In this document: positions 16,171-23,850 of the stretch, one piece after another
How the letters are laid out: every line of letters starts with the position of its first letter
How positions within the stretch are numbered: position 1 is the first letter of the stretch
Origin: JAWXBT01 sp964523015
GTDB taxonomy: Bacteria > Bdellovibrionota_C > UBA2361 > J135
DNA: 39,289 bases
Direction: 5' to 3'
NCBI GenBank assembly: GCA_964523015.1
Contig: CAZFXN010000025.1
Span: 1 to 39,289, forward strand
Translations under genes and position numbers: made by a program
The notes under the pieces: generated by a model
Told to the model about the DNA's origin: nothing
Databases searched by the model: none
The model's input: the letters and a program-made list of their open reading frames with translations, nothing else

Positions 16171-16714
16171 GACTAAATACTCCTTAATGGTAAACAACTT
16201 TTCTTCCCCTATCTTCCGTAACCTTTTTCTCGCCTCAACATCTACACAAATTTCGAATAACAATCCAGGGGGCATTTCAAAAACAGTACTATGAGTTATG
16301 GCGATATCCCTGCCAACAGTTACATTCCTACTCACAAATTTTACATCAAGTAAAAACATTAAATAAGATCAGGTACTCATAATGCATTTATCATGCATTA
16401 TTCTAGTAGGCATCCTAGCAAGGTTGATTAAAGTATGACTTAAGATTACCATCTCGCCTCGAATCTACGCTCTATTTCACAATTTTATATTGGCAAGCAT
16501 TGACGCAACACAACACCAACGAACTGCGGATCAGGATTCCATCGTTGATCCCACAGGTTCTTTATAGGAAAGTGCGTCAGTGCTTTCCTCCCAATTTACT
16601 AACCGATACTAATTCCTGCCTCCATTGCTCTGGCATGAAATATGCATGATTCAAGCATTATTTGTAGAGTTTAAAAGGCCTTTGTAAATTCTTGCAAATT
16701 CATATGGAGTCCTT
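16171..16714. other. Intergenic region between divergent secreted-protein genes
   Basis: 544 bases without a supported gene. It holds the AAGGAG site of the HAF-repeat gene (16180-16185 on the minus strand), a perfect 9-bp inverted repeat ATAATGCAT (16379-16387)/ATGCATTAT (16393-16401) with a 5-base loop, and a GGAG ribosome-binding site at 16706-16709 for the gene at 16715. Both divergent promoters must lie here, but no convincing -35/-10 pair stands out. Confidence 0.5.
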
Positions 16715-17314
16715 ATGAAATACCTGTTTGCACTTGCTACTAGTTTGCTTTTTACAACTTCATGTTTTGCATATGATTTAAATGTTAGTTCCTCCATTGA
16801 CGGCAATCCTCCACTCCCCGGAGCAGTTGAAGCTGGACCTGTTTTTGCGCTAACGACTCAGCAAGCTATAGCACTGGCTGCTCTAAGAGTCGGAATTAGA
16901 TATCGTCAAGAGATGGAAGTATTAATGGATTGCGTAAATCAAAGTGAAATTGAACAGACAACCCATAGAGATTACGTTGAAGGGTTAGAGGTAAGAGTCC
17001 TTAGCCCAGCCGGTAGTTTAATTCACGCCCGCTATATTCATACTTCAAACACTGCCAGTGGAGTTGGAACAGGAGTATTTCAATCTGATTCACTAGCAAT
17101 AAGTGGAGCTAGAGGCGGTACTGATCTATCTGAAGCACAATTGCAATTAATTCGCGATTATGCCGCTGCTCATCCTGGTGAGCCTGTCCCCATACAGCTA
17201 TTTAGAGTTGGAATTGCAGATATAATTAACGGACCGTCAACTTGCGTTACTATCCCTGGATCTGGGGTAAGCGGAACAGGAGTAATAACAATGAGCGCAG
17301 TAATTTCTAATTAG
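16715..17314 (+). CDS. Exported hypothetical protein
   Basis: 199-residue protein with a clear signal peptide (MKYLFALATSLLFTTSCFAYD, cleavage probably after CFA). The mature part is Gly/Ala/Ser rich with few charged residues and two Cys (in DCVNQ near 70 and TCVTI near 182) that could form a disulfide in the periplasm. I recognise no domain. The start is supported by GGAG five bases upstream. A strong hairpin terminator follows about 35 bases after the stop. It is transcribed divergently from the HAF-repeat gene. Confidence 0.7.
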   Translation: MKYLFALATSLLFTTSCFAYDLNVSSSIDGNPPLPGAVEAGPVFALTTQQAIALAALRVGIRYRQEMEVLMDCVNQSEIEQTTHRDYVEGLEVRVLSPAGSLIHARYIHTSNTASGVGTGVFQSDSLAISGARGGTDLSEAQLQLIRDYAAAHPGEPVPIQLFRVGIADIINGPSTCVTIPGSGVSGTGVITMSAVISN

Positions 17315-17344
17315 AAACCAAACTGACTAATTCCTCTGAAACAA

Positions 17345-17384
17345 TAAAAAACCTTGGAAGGAAACTTTCCTCCCAAGGATCTTT
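17345..17384. terminator. Bidirectional Rho-independent terminator
   Basis: Stem CCTTGG (17352-17357)/CCAAGG (17373-17378), continued after one A-C mismatch by AGGAA (17359-17363)/TTCCT (17367-17371), with a 3-base loop. On the minus strand a run of six T follows (complement of 17346-17351). On the plus strand ATCTTTATTT follows. It separates two convergent genes and can end transcripts from both sides. Confidence 0.8.
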
Positions 17385-17386
17385 AT

Positions 17387-17539
17387 TTAGCAGCAGCCGC
17401 CCTCTTTATGAGTGTGGCCTGAATCGGTCTTAGGTGTAGTACCGCATGAGCCTTTATCTTCTTTTTGCTCCTGCTTTACTTCCTTAGATTCGCAGCTACC
17501 TTCTGGCTTGGTGCTTTCGCATCCTTCTTTATCTCCCAT
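17387..17539 (-). CDS. 50-residue Cys-rich putative metal-binding peptide
   Basis: Small hydrophilic protein with five Cys (C7, C16, C32, C49, C50) and two His, ending HTHKEGGCC. The rest is Lys/Glu/Ser/Thr, giving metallothionein-like composition without known family motifs. The ATG at 17539 has GGAG about six bases upstream. It follows the ArsR gene on the same strand and is closed by a strong terminator, so it is probably the target gene of that regulator. A role in binding soft metals (As(III), Cd, Zn, Cu or Hg) is inference from composition and neighbour. No signal peptide, so it is cytoplasmic. Confidence 0.6.
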   Translation of the reverse strand: MGDKEGCESTKPEGSCESKEVKQEQKEDKGSCGTTPKTDSGHTHKEGGCC

Positions 17540-17557
17540 GTTTTTCTCCTTTTATTA

Positions 17558-17584
17558 TTAAAACTATTATTTAACTAGTTTTAA
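17558..17584. promoter_or_regulatory. Inverted repeat between arsR and the Cys-rich gene
   Basis: TTAAAACTA (17558-17566) and TAGTTTTAA (17576-17584) form a perfect 9-bp dyad with a 9-base loop. It lies about 20 bases upstream of the Cys-rich peptide's start. It could be an operator or a weak intercistronic hairpin that lowers or protects the downstream message. Confidence 0.45.
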
Positions 17585-17625
17585 TGTTTTAAATCTCTCG
17601 AACTATTCTCGCTTTAAAAAACTTT

Positions 17626-17985
17626 TTATTTTAAAAACTGTTGAATCTCCTTGATTGCCGATTCATTCACTTCGCAGCTAAATGCCTGCCCCTTTCTAGT
17701 AGCTTTAATAAGCCCAGCATCCTGCAAATCATTAAAGTGATGCGAGATAGTTGACCTAGATAAATTCATGCAACAACATGCCGCAGTAAAAGCTTTTTCC
17801 ATCGCACCGCAACAGGTCTTTTCAGTCTTAGATTCCGCTTTAGATTTCTTACTACCTTTTTTGCCGCTATGTTTTCCACTATCCTTAGGGTCACTAAGAC
17901 AACCTTCATAAATCATCAAAAATAGCTTTAAGCGCTGCTCATTTGAGAGTGCTTTAAATATTCTAGCTAAGTTCGATTGTTTCAT
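17626..17985 (-). CDS. ArsR/SmtB-family regulator with Lys-rich insertion
   Basis: 119-residue winged-helix repressor. The N-terminal LARIFKALSNEQRLKLFLMIYEG helix pair and the recognition helix region NLSRSTISHHFNDLQDAGLI define the family. Two features are odd. A Ser/Lys/Glu-rich insertion (about residues 37-57) follows the second helix. A Cys cluster directly precedes the recognition helix: two Cys in TCCGAM and three consecutive Cys in AACCCMN. These thiols are the likely inducer-binding site, by analogy with arsenic- and cadmium-sensing members. A near-consensus promoter sits just upstream, and the Cys-rich peptide gene follows. Confidence 0.85.
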   Translation of the reverse strand: MKQSNLARIFKALSNEQRLKLFLMIYEGCLSDPKDSGKHSGKKGSKKSKAESKTEKTCCGAMEKAFTAACCCMNLSRSTISHHFNDLQDAGLIKATRKGQAFSCEVNESAIKEIQQFLK

Positions 17986-17996
17986 ATCTATAGAAC

Positions 17997-18025
17997 AGTA
18001 TAATAACGATTAGCGATGATGTCAA
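17997..18025 (-). promoter_or_regulatory. Sigma-70-type promoter of the arsR gene
   Basis: On the minus strand TTGACA (18025-18020) and TATACT (18002-17997) are 17 bases apart, near-consensus. The expected start of transcription is about 5-8 bases before the ATG at 17985, so the leader is very short. No convincing palindromic ArsR box could be drawn, although the spacer has an imperfect dyad (CGATTAGCG). Confidence 0.7.
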
Positions 18026-18099
18026 TGTAAGGGGATTAATTTTCTACTAAATCATTAATGAAAATCCCTAACTATTCTAGAATTGTTAAGAATAATATT

Positions 18100-18738
18100 T
18101 TAAATATTATGTGGAACACCTTTTTGAGGACATAAGCTGACTAATGTACAACTCTGACAAAGAGGCCTCTGGGCTTTACAAACTCTTCGACCGTGAAAGA
18201 TTAACCAGTGATGTAGGGGACGCCATCTCTTCGGCGGAAATGAACTTTTGAGCTGATCCTCAATCTGTTCTGGAGTTTTGCCGGAAGCCAATCCTAATCT
18301 TTGAGAGACTCTAAAGACATGGGTATCCACAGGGAATGTTTCTGTAATTCCAAGTTCTCCTAATACTACACTGGCAGTTTTCCTACCGACTCCTGGTAGT
18401 AGGATAATCTCCTCAAAACTCTTTGGGATCTCTCCACCGAACCTTGTCTCAATCATCTCGGCAAGGGCAATCAGGTTCCTAGCCTTGGTCTTATAGTAGT
18501 TTATCTGCCTAATTATAGCCTCCACCTCGGCTACCTTACCCATTTTTAGCTTAGAAAAATGAGAAAATTTCTTAAATAGCTCTGGGGTTACCTCATTTAC
18601 TTTACGATCTGTACACTGAGCTGACAAAACGACCGAAATAATAAGCTGATACTCGTTTTTAAAGGTTAGCTCGGAAGCTGGGTTAGGATAAAGTTTTGAA
18701 AAGATCTTTAGTAGTTTTCGCTTTTGGATCGAGTCCAT
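18100..18738 (-). CDS. nth: Endonuclease III
   Basis: 212-residue base-excision-repair DNA glycosylase/AP lyase acting on oxidised pyrimidines. The helix-hairpin-helix LPGVGRKTASVVL supplies the catalytic Lys, and VDTHVFR supplies the catalytic Asp. The C-terminal [4Fe-4S] ligand set C-x6-C-x2-C-x5-C is complete (CKAQRPLC..C.....C). Length matches E. coli Nth (211 residues). It is divergent from the SseB-like gene with only about 40 bases between them. Confidence 0.96.
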   Translation of the reverse strand: MDSIQKRKLLKIFSKLYPNPASELTFKNEYQLIISVVLSAQCTDRKVNEVTPELFKKFSHFSKLKMGKVAEVEAIIRQINYYKTKARNLIALAEMIETRFGGEIPKSFEEIILLPGVGRKTASVVLGELGITETFPVDTHVFRVSQRLGLASGKTPEQIEDQLKSSFPPKRWRPLHHWLIFHGRRVCKAQRPLCQSCTLVSLCPQKGVPHNI

Positions 18739-18777
18739 AGTTCTATAAGAATATACAAATTTGGCACAAAATGAAAC

Positions 18778-19650
18778 GTGCCTATGTTATTGAAGGGGAA
18801 TAAGTTGATCGAAGTGAGCGAGGAGAGGGAGAATCCAATTGATAATCTGATAGATGTCGCTCTTAGCGGAAACGAAGGAGCATACCGGCAACTTCATCTA
18901 GGATTAGCAAGAAAACTTGTAATGGTTCCGATCATAAGACTTGATAGTTCATTCTTAGGTGCGGGCACTGTCTTTTTTGATCCGTATGCAGATGGCATAT
19001 GTAGTATCTATATTAAAGAGATAGATCAAAAAGGAGTTCTGCCATTTTTTACTTCACGACATATCTTTGCCGAATGGGCTGCTCAGAGCGGAAATCCAAT
19101 AGAGGGAATCCCTCTTTTTGCTGCTGATGTAGTTCGGATCGTTCCTGATGCTGCAGCAATTATTTTAAACTACGGAACAAATAGAGCGATTGAGTTAGAT
19201 AAAGAGATTTTGATATCTCTATCTAAAGGATTATGGCTTGGATCTGAAGCAGGACTTTATCGTGAATTGTCATTAGTATCTTCTTCAGAGGAGGAGGATC
19301 TTGTATCTAAAGTCGTAATGTCACAATCAGGATCTTCTGAGCGTAATCCCCAAGCTCCTGCAAAATTAGAAGGACTTCCTAGAGTTAGAAAACATACAGA
19401 GAACGATCTCTTAATTCCAGGATCGGTTAATCAAGCAGCAGGACCAGCGATATCTGTTCCATCAGGACAAAAAATTAAAGCACGGATCGGGATAGATGAG
19501 ATTAATTTTAAAAAGAGTGAACCGGTGGAAGAGAAACTCCCCGAATCATCAACTACTCCTTCAGGTAGATATCAAAGGCAACGCCAAGGCACCTTTACCA
19601 AGGTTTTGGATGTGCTGCGACAATTTCGAGAGAAAAGCTCAGATAATTAA
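18778..19650 (+). CDS. SseB-like N-terminal domain protein
   Basis: 290-residue cytoplasmic protein. Residues about 15-165 resemble the SseB/TY-Chap-type domain: NPIDNLIDVALSGNEGAYRQL, then a FTSRHIFAEWA motif and an alternating alpha/beta pattern. The C-terminal half (about 180-290) is Ser/Pro/Lys-rich and probably disordered, ending in a basic RYQRQRQGTFTKVLDVLRQF helix. The GTG at 18778 is two codons before an ATG at 18784, either could be used, and no Shine-Dalgarno sequence is evident. The role of these domains is unclear. Nothing in the neighbourhood (nth divergent, panB downstream after 190 bases) clarifies it. Confidence 0.6.
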   Translation: MPMLLKGNKLIEVSEERENPIDNLIDVALSGNEGAYRQLHLGLARKLVMVPIIRLDSSFLGAGTVFFDPYADGICSIYIKEIDQKGVLPFFTSRHIFAEWAAQSGNPIEGIPLFAADVVRIVPDAAAIILNYGTNRAIELDKEILISLSKGLWLGSEAGLYRELSLVSSSEEEDLVSKVVMSQSGSSERNPQAPAKLEGLPRVRKHTENDLLIPGSVNQAAGPAISVPSGQKIKARIGIDEINFKKSEPVEEKLPESSTTPSGRYQRQRQGTFTKVLDVLRQFREKSSDN

Positions 19651-19841
19651 GCGTAAAGTAGACCCCAAATAGAGTTTATTTCGAGAGTCTTTATTTAGAC
19701 TTACAGTAATGCGCTATAGATAAAAATTTGCTACATTACTACTGTGCGAGCGAGGATTATACTTATCCCGGTCAGCACGAACTGCTTAGTTTTAAATAAA
19801 TACTAAGTGAAGCATTTACTGCTATCAGGAGTGACTTTGCA

Positions 19842-20714
19842 ATGAAAAATCAATTGCCCGTACGGGTTACTGTCCCATCTATCATATCTCAGAAGGGATC
19901 TTCCAAGAAAGTTTCTGCCTTAACAGCGTATGACTATACGATGGCGAGATTAATTGACGCTTCAGGTGTTGATATTGTTTTAGTTGGAGATTCCTTAGGC
20001 TGTATCGTGCAGGGCCACAATACTACACTGCCTGTTAACTTAGAGCATGTCATGTATCATACCGAGTGTGTTGCTCGAGGTGTAACTCGGGCACTTGTGG
20101 TAGCAGATATGCCATTTATGTCTTACCAGGTTTCTATTGAGCAAGCGATCGAGTCTGCTGGAAAGTTAATCAAGGTTGGTGCTGCCGCTGTAAAGTTAGA
20201 GGGAGGCACTCACATGGCCGAGACAGTTTCAAGGCTAGTTGAGATTGATATTCCAGTAATGGGACATGTTGGTTTAACACCGCAGTCGTTTCATCGAATG
20301 GGTGGTAATAAAGTTCAAGGCAAAAAATCAGGGATGACCCCTGGATGTCGTGATAAGATAATCCAAGATGCTGTTGCTCTAGAAAAGGCCGGTGCTTTCT
20401 GTGTCGTCATAGAAAGTGTCCCAAAAGAGTTAGCTACAGAGATAACAAAATTGCTAGCAATTCCTACAATCGGGATCGGTGCTGGAGTAGGCTGCGATGG
20501 GCAAGTACTAGTGACTCAGGATATGCTTGGTATGGTCGAGAACTTCTCACCACGGTTTGTAAAGCGGTATGCGGAGTTGGGACTAGCAACCAGGGAAGCT
20601 CTCCGTCTTTATGTGGAAGAGGTTCAGGGTAGCTCATTTCCTACTGAGGAGAATTCTTTCTCAGAAATTTCTATTAAGCCAACGAATGGTGTAGATAAGA
20701 GAATTAATCACTAG
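19842..20714 (+). CDS. panB: 3-methyl-2-oxobutanoate hydroxymethyltransferase
   Basis: 290-residue TIM-barrel enzyme that makes ketopantoate from alpha-ketoisovalerate and methylenetetrahydrofolate, the first step to pantothenate. Motifs are intact: TAYDYTMARL, VGDSLG, VKLEGG, GHVGLTPQ and GIGAGVGCDGQVLVTQDMLG. The ATG has AGGAG ten bases upstream. panD follows after 6 bases and smpB shortly after that, giving an operon panB-panD-smpB. The panC gene for the ligase is not in this cluster. The last 30 or so residues are variable and not part of the barrel. Confidence 0.96.
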   Translation: MKNQLPVRVTVPSIISQKGSSKKVSALTAYDYTMARLIDASGVDIVLVGDSLGCIVQGHNTTLPVNLEHVMYHTECVARGVTRALVVADMPFMSYQVSIEQAIESAGKLIKVGAAAVKLEGGTHMAETVSRLVEIDIPVMGHVGLTPQSFHRMGGNKVQGKKSGMTPGCRDKIIQDAVALEKAGAFCVVIESVPKELATEITKLLAIPTIGIGAGVGCDGQVLVTQDMLGMVENFSPRFVKRYAELGLATREALRLYVEEVQGSSFPTEENSFSEISIKPTNGVDKRINH

Positions 20715-20720
20715 GTAGTT

Positions 20721-21110
20721 ATGGATTCATACAGAAGAGTATTAAGAGCTAAAATTCATAGAGCAACTGTCACCCATGCGGACCTTCACTATGAGGGAAG
20801 TGTTACCATTCCGCCTGAAATCTTGGCTGAAACAGGTATCATTGAGTATGAAGCTGTGAATATCTGGAATATTACAAGTGGTACCCGGCTTGAGACTTAC
20901 GCTATCTCTGGTCTGCCAGGTAGCCGTGATATCTGTATTAATGGAGCTGCTGCCCACCTTACAAAGCCAGGAGATCTAATTATCATTGCCTGTTTCTTTA
21001 ATCTTCATGAAAAATATGTCAAAGACTATCAACCTAAGTTAGTCTTTGTTGATGGACAGAATAGAATCTCAGAGATTCGAAGAGAAGTTGCTGGACCGTT
21101 AATGGCCTAG
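20721..21110 (+). CDS. panD: Aspartate 1-decarboxylase
   Basis: 129-residue pyruvoyl enzyme converting L-aspartate to beta-alanine for pantothenate synthesis. The proenzyme self-cleaves at Gly-Ser, here G26-S27 in HYEGSVTI, to create the pyruvoyl group. The YEAVNIWNITSGTR and NGAAAHL segments are typical. Together with panB it supplies both halves of pantothenate except for the final ligation. It is 6 bases after panB and 6 bases before smpB. Confidence 0.96.
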   Translation: MDSYRRVLRAKIHRATVTHADLHYEGSVTIPPEILAETGIIEYEAVNIWNITSGTRLETYAISGLPGSRDICINGAAAHLTKPGDLIIIACFFNLHEKYVKDYQPKLVFVDGQNRISEIRREVAGPLMA

Positions 21111-21116
21111 ATTAAT

Positions 21117-21599
21117 ATGAATAAGAAAAAAGCTGATCCGGGTGCTGTCGACCCGAAAAAAACACTCGCCGAAAACAGAAAGGCGCGTTTTAACTATCAT
21201 ATTCTTGATACATTTGAGGCTGGATTAGTTCTTACTGGTCATGAAATAAAATCTATTCGGAGTGGGGGAGCAAATATTGCCGAATCTTATATTCGTCCCC
21301 AAAACGGTGAAGTTTTTCTAATCGGTGCCCATTTTAAACCGTATGTATTTACAAAGCACGAAGAGATAGATCCCGTTCGACCACGAAAACTTCTTTTACA
21401 TAGAAATGAGATTATTAAGCTACAGAGCAAGGTATCACAGAAAGGATTTACCATCGTACCACTTGAGCTTTACCTAAAAAGAGGACGAGCAAAGTTATTA
21501 ATTGCGGTAGCAAAAGGAAAAAATGCTCCTGATAAGAGGGCCTCAATTAAAGATAAAGATGCTACTCGCGCTATCGCTAGAGCGATGAAAGAGCGATAA
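21117..21599 (+). CDS. smpB: SsrA-binding protein
   Basis: 160-residue tmRNA partner required for trans-translation. Family signatures are NRKARFNYHILDTFEAGLVLTG, EIKSIRSGGANIAESY and the C-terminal basic tail (DKRASIKDKDATRAIARAMK), which mimics the tRNA anticodon arm in the ribosome. Length is standard. The tmRNA gene ssrA is not seen in this window. It is coupled to panD with a 6-base gap, an unusual partner that probably reflects only shared transcription. Confidence 0.95.
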   Translation: MNKKKADPGAVDPKKTLAENRKARFNYHILDTFEAGLVLTGHEIKSIRSGGANIAESYIRPQNGEVFLIGAHFKPYVFTKHEEIDPVRPRKLLLHRNEIIKLQSKVSQKGFTIVPLELYLKRGRAKLLIAVAKGKNAPDKRASIKDKDATRAIARAMKER

Positions 21600-21716
21600 T
21601 ACGGTGAGATTTTGAATTATATTGTAGATACTTCGTCAAATCCGGTGAGTTTTTCTTTTTAAGAATAAATATAGAATATAGAATAGCGCAATAATAAAAT
21701 GATAAAGAGGGGAAAC

Positions 21717-22097
21717 ATGAAGAAATCAATGATACTTAAAATAATTGCAATTTTTGCTTTAACTATATCTAATGCGTATGCTGATCCATCCCCAAGTACA
21801 TATGAAGGTGTTCAAAAGATAAAATCCGGAGCAATCTTAATCGATGTAAGATCGGCAGAAGAATTTAAAGAAGGCCATCTTAATGGTGCAATTAATATTC
21901 CTCATGATGTAATTGCTGATAAAATTACCGGTGTCTCTGCGGATAAAGGAAAGGATATCGTTGTTTATTGTAAATCCGGCAGACGAGCTGGAGTTGCTCT
22001 TCAATCTTTAAAATCATTAGGATATCAGCATGTAATAAATGCTGGTGGCTATGAAGATGTTAAAGAAGCTACTTTAAGAAAGAGCTCTATTCATTAG
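21717..22097 (+). CDS. Exported rhodanese-domain protein
   Basis: 126-residue single-domain rhodanese with an N-terminal signal peptide (hydrophobic residues 6-20, cleavage near NAYAD). The active loop is CKSGRR, with the catalytic Cys that carries the persulfide, preceded by LIDVRSAEEFKEGHL and followed by NAGGY. It probably handles sulfane sulfur in the periplasm. The ATG at 21717 is chosen because AGAGGGGA stands just before it. An in-frame ATG at 21699 would place that purine tract inside the gene. Confidence 0.88.
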   Translation: MKKSMILKIIAIFALTISNAYADPSPSTYEGVQKIKSGAILIDVRSAEEFKEGHLNGAINIPHDVIADKITGVSADKGKDIVVYCKSGRRAGVALQSLKSLGYQHVINAGGYEDVKEATLRKSSIH

Positions 22098-22287
22098 AGC
22101 TGCGGGATTTCACTCGAACTCTAGCAACTGCACTGCCACCACCCATATCACATACTGGAGTTATGATAATTAATCGTTTGTCCCCAGACATTCCGACATA
22201 AGGAGCAGTAATAGTTCCGTCAGTAGTAAGAATTTTTGTCTCTGCCGATGAGTTTGTTAAAGATTCTTCTCTTGCTATATCATGCAT
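22087..22287 (-). CDS. Small hypothetical protein, doubtful
   Basis: 66-residue ORF that overlaps the 3' end of the rhodanese gene by 11 bases in the convergent direction. It has a protein-like composition with a GGGSAVARVRVKSRS tail, but no ribosome-binding site is visible before the ATG and no domain is recognised. It may be a gene remnant or chance. Confidence 0.3.
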   Translation of the reverse strand: MHDIAREESLTNSSAETKILTTDGTITAPYVGMSGDKRLIIITPVCDMGGGSAVARVRVKSRSSNE

Positions 22288-22514
22288 AATTGCAAAACCT
22301 AATATATTAAAAACGTTCGGTGATCTAGTGTCGAAAACCTTATATCTATAAGATATCTATCGGGAGTTTTTAGTTTCTCAGATATAGTTGAGTTCAAAAA
22401 AAATAATATTTTTTACTATTAAAGCAGTATGAAAAAATGAATTAGTTAGAATTTTATTGGCGACTATGCAACTTATTGAATTTACTGAAAGTAATTTAGT
22501 GACATGAGAAAAGG

Positions 22515-23711
22515 ATGAAAAGTAGCTCAGAGATTTTGATTATTGGTGCCGGCATTATTGGGCTGACTACTGCCTTTAGGCTTCTTAAAAATGGGGCAAA
22601 GGTCATACTTTTTGACTCTGGACGATGTGGAGAGGGAGCGACCGGAGCTTCCCTTGGGGCAATGTGGCCCCCATCCCCAACAAAGGAGGGGCCATATTAT
22701 GATTTCTTTCGCTCGAGTTTTGAGGAATGGGAGGAGTTTTCTAGAGAGCTTAAAGACCATTCGGGTATTGATGTAAGTTTCAAAAGAGTTGGGAGTTATG
22801 AGATTCTTAATTCTGCCTCTCAACTAAAAGCAGCAGAGTCAGAGATCTTAGCAAGTAAAGCAAAGAGTGGCATCTGGAAAGATCAATTAGATTATATTAA
22901 CTCAGATGATTCTCTACGAGTTTTAGAGGGTCTTAAGTCAAGTCAATGTGGAGCAATCAAACATGGAGCAATCAGTTGCAATCTAACAAGCAAAGTAGAT
23001 GTTTCACTCTTAGTTAACGCGCTTTATAAATCGATCATAAATCTTGGTGGCAAAATCTTTGAGCACACTAAGGTAAGTGAAATAATAACTGAAGGTGAGA
23101 TTGCAAAGGGAGTGATCACAAAGGCTGCTATCACAAAGGCTGCTATCACAAATGGAGAGAAGTTAGAGAAGCTAGATTCTAAAGATCTTGTTTCCTGTGA
23201 CCAGATCTTAGTTAGTGCAGGACATGGCAGCAATCAACTTCATCCCATTTTAGATCAGTGTGCACCGATCTATGGGGTTAAGGGAGAAGCGTTGCTTATA
23301 GATAAAGATTTCGGCTTAAACAAAATCATTAAAAGGAAACCGATATACCTAGTGCCATTTCCAAATGGACAACTCGCTATTGGTGCAACTACAGTTAAAG
23401 GGGACACTTCATTAAATCCAACTGATAGTAGTAAAGAGTTCCTCCTTAAAAGTCTTAATGAAATTTCTGATAGAATCGTGGATGCTAAAGTAGTTAAACA
23501 TTGGGTAGGAATAAGGCCAGTCACGGTTCATAGAAAGCCGTATCTAGGAAGGGTACCTTCAATTAAAAATCTTTTTATCGCCACTGGTCACTACAAAACT
23601 GCTTTTTCATTGGCCCCAGGAAGTGCTCGATATATGGCGGAACTAATGCTGCGTGATCAGAAAATATTCGATCTCTGTCAGTATGAACCTAAAAAGGCAG
23701 ACAGCTTTTGA
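22515..23711 (+). CDS. FAD-dependent amine/amino-acid oxidase (DAO/ThiO-like)
   Basis: 398-residue flavoprotein of the D-amino-acid oxidase superfamily. The N-terminal FAD-binding GAGIIGLTTAFRLL fold is complete and followed by GEGATGASLGAMWPPSP, matching the glycine-oxidase branch. The C-terminal RPVTVHRKPYLGRVP...ATGHYKTAFSLAPGSA segment is the second FAD-binding part of the family. It probably oxidises a small amine or amino acid, but the substrate is unknown, and no thiamine genes are nearby to support ThiO itself. An in-frame 15-bp tandem repeat at 23115-23152 adds a short ITKAA duplication. AAAAGG lies immediately before the ATG. Confidence 0.8.
   Translation: MKSSSEILIIGAGIIGLTTAFRLLKNGAKVILFDSGRCGEGATGASLGAMWPPSPTKEGPYYDFFRSSFEEWEEFSRELKDHSGIDVSFKRVGSYEILNSASQLKAAESEILASKAKSGIWKDQLDYINSDDSLRVLEGLKSSQCGAIKHGAISCNLTSKVDVSLLVNALYKSIINLGGKIFEHTKVSEIITEGEIAKGVITKAAITKAAITNGEKLEKLDSKDLVSCDQILVSAGHGSNQLHPILDQCAPIYGVKGEALLIDKDFGLNKIIKRKPIYLVPFPNGQLAIGATTVKGDTSLNPTDSSKEFLLKSLNEISDRIVDAKVVKHWVGIRPVTVHRKPYLGRVPSIKNLFIATGHYKTAFSLAPGSARYMAELMLRDQKIFDLCQYEPKKADSF
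23115..23152 (+). repeat. 15-bp in-frame tandem repeat in the oxidase gene
   Basis: The unit ATCACAAAGGCTGCT occurs twice in a row (23115-23129, 23130-23144), followed by a partial third copy. It keeps the reading frame and encodes ITKAA-ITKAA-ITNG. A slippage-prone site in a surface loop is the simplest reading. Confidence 0.8.
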
Positions 23712-23742
23712 GACGTGGTGGCGATTAGTTTTAAGAATAAAT

Positions 23743-23805
23743 ACACAGGAGAGCGCGGAGGAGGATCCATTATTAATTCTCCGCGTCCTCCGCGCTCTCC
23801 TGTGT
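23743..23805. repeat. Perfect 20-bp inverted repeat (REP-like hairpin)
   Basis: Arms at 23743-23762 and 23786-23805 are perfectly complementary over 20 bp, GC-rich (…GGAGAGCGCGGAGG…), and enclose a 23-base loop that itself repeats the CTCCGCG word. It lies about 30 bases after the oxidase stop. There is no T tail, so it is more like a repetitive extragenic palindrome than a classical terminator. Confidence 0.8.
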
Positions 23806-23850
23806 TAATTTAAAATAGCCACCAATTCTACTGCTCATGAGAAGAGTATT

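Noticed and set aside
22527..22823. 98-codon minus-strand frame in the FAD oxidase gene
   Set aside because: It is antisense to the conserved FAD-binding region and has no independent support.
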